This document shows, one piece after another, positions 7,794 through 12,569 of a DNA stretch of 12,569 bases. Numbering within the stretch: the first letter of the stretch is position 1; each line of letters starts with the position of its first letter. Where the stretch lies: NCBI GenBank assembly GCA_002371625.1, contig DFFV01000101.1, positions 1-12,569 on the forward strand, given 5' to 3'. The notes under the pieces are model-generated. The model was not told the origin of the DNA, did not search any database, and saw nothing but the letters and a program-made list of their open reading frames with translations. Origin of the DNA: Ruminococcus sp. UBA3767. Its GTDB lineage: Bacteria > Bacillota > Clostridia > Oscillospirales > Ruminococcaceae. The translations under genes were made by a program, and so were the position numbers.

Positions 7794-8009
7794 CTATCCT
7801 TTCTGCCTGTCATCATATTCCTCGTCGATCTCGTTAGGCTGGCAGCAAGCGCCTTTTTCGCCGCCTGCGCAATCTGTCGAAACGAACGTATCGACCTTTA
7901 TACCCTGCGCATTTTCATCAGCTTTCACGATAACTCTGCCGCCGCCCTGCGCCATAAGCTCATCTATCATCTGCACAAGCTCATCAAGCTCTTTTTCGTT
8001 ATCCTTCAT
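7794..8009 (-). CDS. 71-aa protein of unknown function between the split pfl genes
   Basis: I do not recognise this family. The protein is very acidic, with a helical N-terminus (about 5-21), then [12 protein letters not shown], then a Cys-containing tail (C47, C55, C56 in [11 protein letters not shown]) and an acidic end. It has no signal peptide or membrane segment. It is probably a real gene: AGGAG lies seven bases before the ATG, its start overlaps the stop of the catalytic pfl gene by 11 bases in another frame (coupled translation), and it ends 6 nt before the radical-domain gene. Residues 8-30 align without gaps to residues 10-32 of that radical domain (D, L, D, GG and V identical, six further similar), but the RVSGYAV loop is absent. 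It may be a derived relative of the radical domain, an assembly factor, or a metal or redox protein for the split enzyme. None of these is shown. Confidence 0.8.
   Translation of the reverse strand: MKDNEKELDELVQMIDELMAQGGGRVIVKADENAQGIKVDTFVSTDCAGGEKGACCQPNEIDEEYDDRQKG
7797..7802 (-). promoter_or_regulatory. ribosome binding site of the glycyl-radical gene
   Basis: AAAGGA on the minus strand, nine bases before the ATG at 7787 and overlapping the last codons of the 71-aa gene. It shows that the radical domain is initiated separately and is not a frameshifted tail of pflB. Confidence 0.75.
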
Positions 8010-10074
8010 CGCTTAGCTCCTGAGCCAGGCTCTGTATATCTATATCTCCCACGAACACCTTATCGTCCTTACCAAGCGCATCGGGAACGATAGAGAATGT
8101 ATTTGAGATACCGTCCTGAGCGTACTTGAAAGGTATCTTAGCGACCGAAGCAAGTGATGCTGCAGCGCCGTGGGTATCTCTGCCGTGCATCGGGTTTGCG
8201 CCCGGAGCAAGCGGAACACCTATCTTTCTGCCGTCAGGAGTGTTGCCTGTTTTTTTGCCGTACACAACATTAGAGGTTATCGTAAGTATCGACATCGTCG
8301 GAACTCCGCCCCTGTATGTGTAATGCTTCTTGATCTTCTTCATGAACGATTTTACGATGTCAACAGCTATCCTGTCAACTCTGTCATCGTTATTGCCGTA
8401 TTTGGGGAAATCGCCCTCGACCTGATAATCCACTACCACGCCGTCTTCGTCACGGATACATTTTACCTTTGCATATTTTATCGCAGAGAGCGAATCGGCA
8501 ACTACCGAAAGACCAGCGATACCTGTTGCAAAGTATCTCTTTACGTCCCTGTCGTGCAGAGCCATCTGTATTTTTTCGTAGCAGTACTTATCGTGCATAT
8601 AATGTATAACGTTGAGCGTGTTCACATAAAGTGCAGCAAGCCACTCCATCATATCGTCATACTTTTCCATTACGTCATCGTAGTCAAGGTAGTCGCCCTC
8701 AACCGGACGGTACTTAGGACCTACCTGTATTTTAAGGCGCTCATCAACACCGCCGTTTATAGCGTACAGCAGACACTTTGCAAGGTTGGCTCTTGCGCCG
8801 AAGAACTGCATCTCCTTGCCGACTACCATTGAAGATACGCAGCAGGCGATAGCGTAATCGTCACCGTGCTGAACTCTCATCTGGTCATCATTTTCATACT
8901 GTATCGCCGAGGTCTTTATAGACATCTTTGCGCAGAAGCGTTTGAAATTCTGCGGCAGCTTAGTTGACCACAGCACCGTCATATTCGGCTCGGGTGCAGG
9001 ACCAAGATTATCAAGGGTATGAAGATACCTGAACGATGTTTTAGTTACCATCGGTGTTCCGTCAACGGAAACGCCGCCGATAGATTCTGTCACCCATGTA
9101 GGATCGCCCGAAAACAGCGAATTATACTCGGGAGTTCTTGCGAACTTGACCATTCTCAGCTTCATTATGAAATGGTCTATATACTCCTGCGCCTGCTTCT
9201 CGGTGATAAGACCTCTGTCAAGGTCACGCTGGATATAAATATCTATAAATGTTGAAGTTCTTCCAAGCGACATTGCCGCACCGTTTTGCTCCTTGACGGC
9301 AGCAAGATAACCGAAGTACAGCCACTGGATAGCTTCCTTTGCGTTCTTTGCCGGCTTAGAGATGTCATAGCCGTAGATCTCGCCCAGCTTTTTAAGGTCG
9401 CCCAGTGCTCTTATCTGCTCTGCAAGCTCCTCACGCAGCTGGATATTTTCGCTGGTCATTCTCACGAGCGAGGTAGCAAGCTGCTCCTTCTTGTCCTCGA
9501 TAAGATAATCAACGCCGTAAAGCGCAACACGCCTGTAATCGCCTATTATCCTGCCTCTGCCGTAAGCATCGGGCAGACCCGTGATGATAGCGGCGTGCCT
9601 TGCAAGTCGCATCTCGGGGGTATAAACATCAAACACGCCCTGATTGTGCGTTTTTCTTATCTCGGTAAACAGCCTTACGATCTCGGGATCGACCTCGTAG
9701 CCGTACTCCTTGCAGGCTGCCATTGCCATTCTTATACCGCCGAAAGGCTGAAGCGAACGCTTGAACGGCTTGTCCGTCTGAAAGCCTACTATCTGCTCAA
9801 GCTCCTTATCAAGATAGCCTGCCTTATGCGAGGTGATAGTTGACACGACCGATGTGTCCATGTCAAGAACTCCGCCTGCGGCACGCTCCTTTTCGCTAAG
9901 CTCCATTACCTGCGCCCACAGCTTTTTCGTAGCCTCGGTCGGACCTTCAAGAAAGCTCTCATCGCCCTCATAAAGTGTATAATTATGGTGGATAAAATCA
10001 CGAAGGTTTATGCTTGTTCGTGACCATCTTCCCGGGACAAAGCCTTCCCATTCGTCCATAAATAATCTTTCCAT
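7999..10074 (-). CDS. pflB: pyruvate formate-lyase, catalytic part lacking the glycyl-radical domain
   Basis: 691 aa with the chosen start; full PflB is about 760 aa. It converts pyruvate and CoA to acetyl-CoA and formate in the anaerobic cytosol. It aligns with E. coli PflB from EWEGF and YEGDESF through [34 protein letters not shown], the active-site pair [11 protein letters not shown] (Cys411-Cys412) and [11 protein letters not shown], to [17 protein letters not shown] and [15 protein letters not shown]. There it stops, after a 20-residue tail, just before the radical domain. That domain is supplied by the 82-aa gene two genes downstream, making this a two-piece enzyme. The ATG at 10074 has GGAG nine bases upstream. 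An ATG at 10140 would add 22 unconserved residues and sit almost at the predicted transcript start. ATG at 10089 or 10059 is possible. Confidence 0.95.
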   Translation of the reverse strand: MERLFMDEWEGFVPGRWSRTSINLRDFIHHNYTLYEGDESFLEGPTEATKKLWAQVMELSEKERAAGGVLDMDTSVVSTITSHKAGYLDKELEQIVGFQTDKPFKRSLQPFGGIRMAMAACKEYGYEVDPEIVRLFTEIRKTHNQGVFDVYTPEMRLARHAAIITGLPDAYGRGRIIGDYRRVALYGVDYLIEDKKEQLATSLVRMTSENIQLREELAEQIRALGDLKKLGEIYGYDISKPAKNAKEAIQWLYFGYLAAVKEQNGAAMSLGRTSTFIDIYIQRDLDRGLITEKQAQEYIDHFIMKLRMVKFARTPEYNSLFSGDPTWVTESIGGVSVDGTPMVTKTSFRYLHTLDNLGPAPEPNMTVLWSTKLPQNFKRFCAKMSIKTSAIQYENDDQMRVQHGDDYAIACCVSSMVVGKEMQFFGARANLAKCLLYAINGGVDERLKIQVGPKYRPVEGDYLDYDDVMEKYDDMMEWLAALYVNTLNVIHYMHDKYCYEKIQMALHDRDVKRYFATGIAGLSVVADSLSAIKYAKVKCIRDEDGVVVDYQVEGDFPKYGNNDDRVDRIAVDIVKSFMKKIKKHYTYRGGVPTMSILTITSNVVYGKKTGNTPDGRKIGVPLAPGANPMHGRDTHGAAASLASVAKIPFKYAQDGISNTFSIVPDALGKDDKVFVGDIDIQSLAQELSDEG
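8017..8021 (-). promoter_or_regulatory. ribosome binding site of the 71-aa gene
   Basis: AGGAG on the minus strand, seven bases before the ATG at 8009. It lies inside the last codons of the catalytic pfl gene and supports coupled but independent initiation of the small protein. Confidence 0.75.
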
Positions 10075-10155
10075 GCCGCTCTTCTCCATATCAAAATCTT
10101 GTATTCTGCTTTGTTTGCGACCACAATATATATGGTGCAAAAGTATCCATATAGT

Positions 10156-10184
10156 ATAGTATCACAATATCCCCTTCAAGTCAA
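10156..10184 (-). promoter_or_regulatory. promoter of the split pfl operon
   Basis: On the minus strand: TTGACT (-35, 10179-10184), 17-base spacer, TACTAT (-10, 10156-10161). The transcript should start near 10149, leaving a leader of about 75 nt. The spacer contains TTGTGA, which is half of a Rex (NADH-sensing) operator, but the other half is not visible. Confidence 0.7.
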
Positions 10185-10360
10185 GAGGCAATTTATATAT
10201 AACTTCACAGAAAAAACGCCCTGACTTGTGCAAAAGGTGAAAAGTTTTTTTACAGAAAACCGTGACAGCTCGATGAGTTTACATTTTAATTATTTCATCA
10301 TAAAAAGGGACGCTTGAAGCTCCCCTTTATACAGTGATAAGCTATGTAAAAAAATTTTGT

Positions 10361-10412
10361 GACCGAAGGGGTTTTAGGGGGCGATCGGAAAGCCCCCTAA
10401 TAAAAGACGGTC
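10361..10412. other. nested hairpin in repeat copy 1
   Basis: Outer arms GACCG (10361-10365) and CGGTC (10408-10412) enclose a perfect 9-bp stem, TTAGGGGGC (10374-10382) with GCCCCCTAA (10392-10400). On the minus strand it is followed by a T-rich stretch, so it could act as a terminator, or as a fold of a small RNA. Confidence 0.75.
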
Positions 10413-10532
10413 GGAAATATAAATAATTCAGGCTTTAGTTGAACGTATCACCGTAAAAAAAACTGCAACAAGCAAAAGGGACGCTTGAAGCTCCCCTTTA
10501 TACAGTGATAAGCTATGTAATAAAAAATTTGT

Positions 10533-10584
10533 GACCGAAGGGGTTTTAGGGGGCGATCGGAAAGCCCCCTAATAAAAGACGGTC
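10533..10584. other. nested hairpin in repeat copy 2
   Basis: Same two-level structure as in copy 1, with unchanged sequence: outer arms GACCG and CGGTC around the TTAGGGGGC/GCCCCCTAA stem, 172 bases from the first. Confidence 0.75.
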
Positions 10585-10646
10585 GGAAATATAAGTAATT
10601 CAGGCTTTAGTTGAACGTATCACCGTAAAAAACCCTGCAACAAGCG

Positions 10647-10672
10647 AAAGGGACGCTTGAAGCGTCCCCTTT
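10647..10672 (-). terminator. hairpin after the GH94 gene, likely terminator
   Basis: AAAGGGACGC (10647-10656) pairs with GCGTCCCCTTT (10662-10672), one base bulged, around a TTGAA loop. It starts about ten bases after the GH94 stop. The following U-run is short (three), so termination may be partial; related hairpins recur in repeat copies 2 and 1 downstream, the last followed by five U. Confidence 0.6.
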
Positions 10673-10682
10673 AAAGCCCGTA

Positions 10683-12569
10683 TCAACCGAGCACGATCTC
10701 AACCTTTGTATTATCGGTCAGCTTATCAGCTGCAAGGAAGTTGCCCTGCACCTTTTCGCCGTTTACGGTCATTTCCTTAACGCCGCTCTGAACGTGAGCA
10801 GGATTCTTTATATCAATAGAGATATGCTTGCCTCTGAAATTCTTCTCGATAGTGAAGCCGTCCCACTCGTGCGGGATAGACGGAGATATAACAAGTCCGT
10901 CGGCATTCGGCCTCATTCCGCAGATACCCTCAACGCAGCCGACCATAACAGTTGAGCCTGTACCTGTCAGCCAGTGAACGTGCGATCTTCCTGCGAAAGG
11001 CGAACGGGTAGCCTCGGTGAACTGTCCGTGTACATAAGGCTCCATAACTCTTATCTCAGCCTTATCGTTCATATTTGCAGGTGATGATTCCATAAAGTAT
11101 TCAAACGCTCTGTCGCCGTGGCCGAGCAGTGATTCCGCAAGGATAGCCCAGCCCTGAGGCTGCGAGAATATACCGCCGTTTTCCTTGGTATCCGGGTTGA
11201 AGATGTGCATGAGCGCACCGTCAAAATAATGGTTCTCATAAGGCGGCTCCATGAGCTTGATGCCGTAAGGTGTATTGAGTATCTCGTGCACCTTTTCCAT
11301 TGCGGTCTCAGCCTGCTCTTTTGAAGCAAAGCCCGAGATGACCGACCACGACTGAGGATTGAGCCACATATTAGCCTCGGGATCATTCTTTGCACCGACA
11401 ACGGCGCCGTTATCCCTGATGCCTCTGATAAATCTGTCCTCGTCCCAGCATTTTTCAAGTGCCGCAGAAAGCTCAGCCTGCACCTTGTCAAGATAAGCGA
11501 TGTACTCATCATCGCCTCTGTCCTTGGCGATATCTCTCATAGTATTCATTGCATAATAGAGCTGGAATGCCACGAAGGTGGATTCGCCCTGTGCGCCGAG
11601 TCTCAGACAGTCGTTCCAGTCGGCGTGCAGACCGGCAGGCATATTGTGCGAGCCGAGCCTTTCCATAGAAAATCTGATAGCATTTTTCAGGTGATCGTAA
11701 ACGGTATCCTCTCCGCCGTTAGCGTAAACGATAACTTCATCAAGGAACGCCTTGTTTCCGCTTTCACCGATATACTTGGCAACTGTCGGGAAAAGCCACA
11801 GCGCATCGTCTGCTCTGTACGACGGGTGACCTGTCTGCTGAGCATACTCGGAATTCGGATCGTTCTCATCGGGACAATTCTCAAAGCCTGCTTTATGATC
11901 GAATTTTACAAGCGGAAGTCCTCCGCCGTTATCGACCTGTGCCGAGATCATGAATCTGATCTTATCGGCTGCAAGCTCCGGATCAATATGGATTATACCC
12001 TGTATATCCTGCACGGTATCACGGTAGCCGTAGCCGTTTCTCAGTCCGCAATAGATGAACGAAGCAGCTCTTGACCATATAAATGTTATAAAGCACTGGT
12101 AAGCGTTCCACACGTTGACCATGTTGTTGAACTCCTCGGAAGGAGTGTTTACTGCAAAGTTATCCAGCTTGCCGTGCCAGTAATCCACCAGCTCTTTAAG
12201 CTCGGCATCGACCTTGCCTTTCTGCTCGTACTCAGCGATTATCTTTTGTGCCTCGTCAGGCTTCTTCTGTCCGAGAATGAACACCAGCTCAGCGGTCTCG
12301 CCGTCAGCAAGTGTGATATCCGACTGAAGTGCGCCGCAGCAATTGCTGTTGAAGTTGAGTCCGTCATCGCAGTTTCCCCTTTCAACAGCGATAGGATCGC
12401 CGTAATCTCTGTAAGGACCGATAAAGCTGTCAAGGCTTCCGTTATAGTGGCTCACTTTCTGCCCTGCCTGACCGAAGAATCTCTCCTGTCCGTTAAAGCC
12501 CTTTTCGTCCCTGTTATCAAACTCGTTGATATGCTCAACTATCATATTGCCCTCAAAGGAGGTCCTTGT
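10683..12569 (-). CDS. GH94 glycoside phosphorylase (beta-glucoside or chitobiose type), 5' partial
   Basis: 628 residues are visible and the frame is open to the window edge, so the start and most of the N-terminal beta-sandwich are missing; whole GH94 enzymes are about 800 aa. The enzyme reversibly phosphorolyses a beta-linked disaccharide to a sugar 1-phosphate plus a sugar, saving ATP in the cytosol. The (alpha/alpha)6 barrel begins near NVWNAYQCFITFIWSRAAS. It includes GYRDTVQDIQG, the HADWNDCLRLG motif holding the general-acid Asp, ENGGIFSQPQGWAI and HWLTGTG. A C-terminal beta domain (PSIPHEWDGF, KNFRGKHISIDIKNP) follows. The WSRAAS and YRDTVQD motifs differ from classical cellobiose phosphorylase (FNMSRSASYFES, FRDSNQD) and look closer to chitobiose or cellobionate phosphorylases. 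Specificity is unassigned. The internal ATG at 12545 has no good ribosome binding site and is not the likely start. Confidence 0.9.
   Translation of the reverse strand, partial: TRTSFEGNMIVEHINEFDNRDEKGFNGQERFFGQAGQKVSHYNGSLDSFIGPYRDYGDPIAVERGNCDDGLNFNSNCCGALQSDITLADGETAELVFILGQKKPDEAQKIIAEYEQKGKVDAELKELVDYWHGKLDNFAVNTPSEEFNNMVNVWNAYQCFITFIWSRAASFIYCGLRNGYGYRDTVQDIQGIIHIDPELAADKIRFMISAQVDNGGGLPLVKFDHKAGFENCPDENDPNSEYAQQTGHPSYRADDALWLFPTVAKYIGESGNKAFLDEVIVYANGGEDTVYDHLKNAIRFSMERLGSHNMPAGLHADWNDCLRLGAQGESTFVAFQLYYAMNTMRDIAKDRGDDEYIAYLDKVQAELSAALEKCWDEDRFIRGIRDNGAVVGAKNDPEANMWLNPQSWSVISGFASKEQAETAMEKVHEILNTPYGIKLMEPPYENHYFDGALMHIFNPDTKENGGIFSQPQGWAILAESLLGHGDRAFEYFMESSPANMNDKAEIRVMEPYVHGQFTEATRSPFAGRSHVHWLTGTGSTVMVGCVEGICGMRPNADGLVISPSIPHEWDGFTIEKNFRGKHISIDIKNPAHVQSGVKEMTVNGEKVQGNFLAADKLTDNTKVEIVLG

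Larger units (their letters stand above)
10304..10675. repeat. about 2.2 tandem copies of a ~172 bp structured intergenic repeat
   Basis: Copy 1 is 10304-10474, copy 2 is 10475-10646, and a partial third is 10647-10675. Copies 1 and 2 are nearly identical, differing in a short A/T run, one A/G change and a few bases near the end. Each full copy begins with a hairpin (GGGACGCTTGAAG and its complement) and carries a larger nested hairpin in its middle. The only coding potential is a 13-codon GTG frame (VTEGVLGGDRKAP) with no ribosome binding site. No transposase is present. This repeat occupies most of the 542-base gap between the GH94 gene and the pfl operon. In 10185-10303 I see only A/T-rich DNA upstream of the pfl promoter and no gene. 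Confidence 0.9.

Noticed and set aside
7539..10074. The split pfl genes as one pflB broken by a sequencing frameshift
   Set aside because: The 216-base middle gene is not PFL sequence and each part has its own ribosome binding site; no single indel rejoins the halves into a normal PFL.
10075..10140. Upstream ATG at 10140 as the start of the catalytic pfl gene
   Set aside because: The 22 extra residues match nothing in PFL, no ribosome binding site precedes it, and it lies only about ten bases from the predicted transcript start.
10120..10170. Rex operator or other redox operator at the pfl promoter
   Set aside because: Only a TTGTGA half-site and an imperfect CCATATATATTGTGG are visible; no full inverted repeat of the Rex type.
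10350..10402. 13-codon peptide VTEGVLGGDRKAP in each repeat as a small gene
   Set aside because: GTG start without a ribosome binding site; the bases are explained by the hairpin stem.
10304..10675. CRISPR array
   Set aside because: Only about two long units of 172 bp without spacers, and no cas genes.
12520..12569. ATG at 12545 as the true start of the GH94 gene
   Set aside because: The frame stays open to the window end and the N-terminal domain would be missing; the gene is cut by the window edge.

Overview
The window looks like a chromosomal segment of a strictly fermentative, low-to-mid GC Gram-positive anaerobe. A Ruminococcus-like Oscillospiraceae member is the best guess. The pointers are lysine/DAP synthesis by the LL-diaminopimelate aminotransferase (DapL) route, pyruvate formate-lyase fermentation, a GH94 phosphorylase, and strong AGGAG-type ribosome binding sites. 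The taxon is inferred, not proven. All genes lie on the minus strand, so transcription runs from high to low coordinates.

From right to left: (i) 10683-12569 is the 3' part of a GH94 glycoside phosphorylase whose 5' end lies beyond the window. (ii) 10141-10682 is a 542-base gap with a clear promoter for the pfl operon and about 2.2 tandem copies of a ~172 bp hairpin-rich repeat. (iii) 7539-10074 is a pyruvate formate-lyase that is split over two genes. A 691-aa catalytic part carries the Cys-Cys pair. An 82-aa protein carries the glycyl-radical loop RVSGYAV. Between them lies a 71-aa Cys-containing protein of unknown function with its own ribosome binding site. A terminator follows. (iv) 6617-7360 is pflA, the radical-SAM activase, with its own promoter. 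Its leader contains a perfect parS (ParB-binding) palindrome, which suggests an origin-proximal location. (v) 22-6420 is an operon of carA, a carB::dapF fusion and dapL, behind a near-consensus promoter.

The carA operon has two surprises. CarA keeps the full amidotransferase fold, but the nucleophilic Cys and the catalytic His are replaced (Gly248, Asp332) and the glutamine-contacting Gln is Glu252. It should therefore be glutaminase-dead, leaving an ammonia-dependent carbamoyl phosphate synthase. That would fit an organism of an ammonia-rich gut or rumen. The large subunit continues in frame into a complete diaminopimelate epimerase. Directly downstream, dapL makes the LL-DAP that DapF epimerises.

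The best candidates for an undescribed system are the three-gene split PFL and the ammonia-type CarA / CarB-DapF / DapL cassette.
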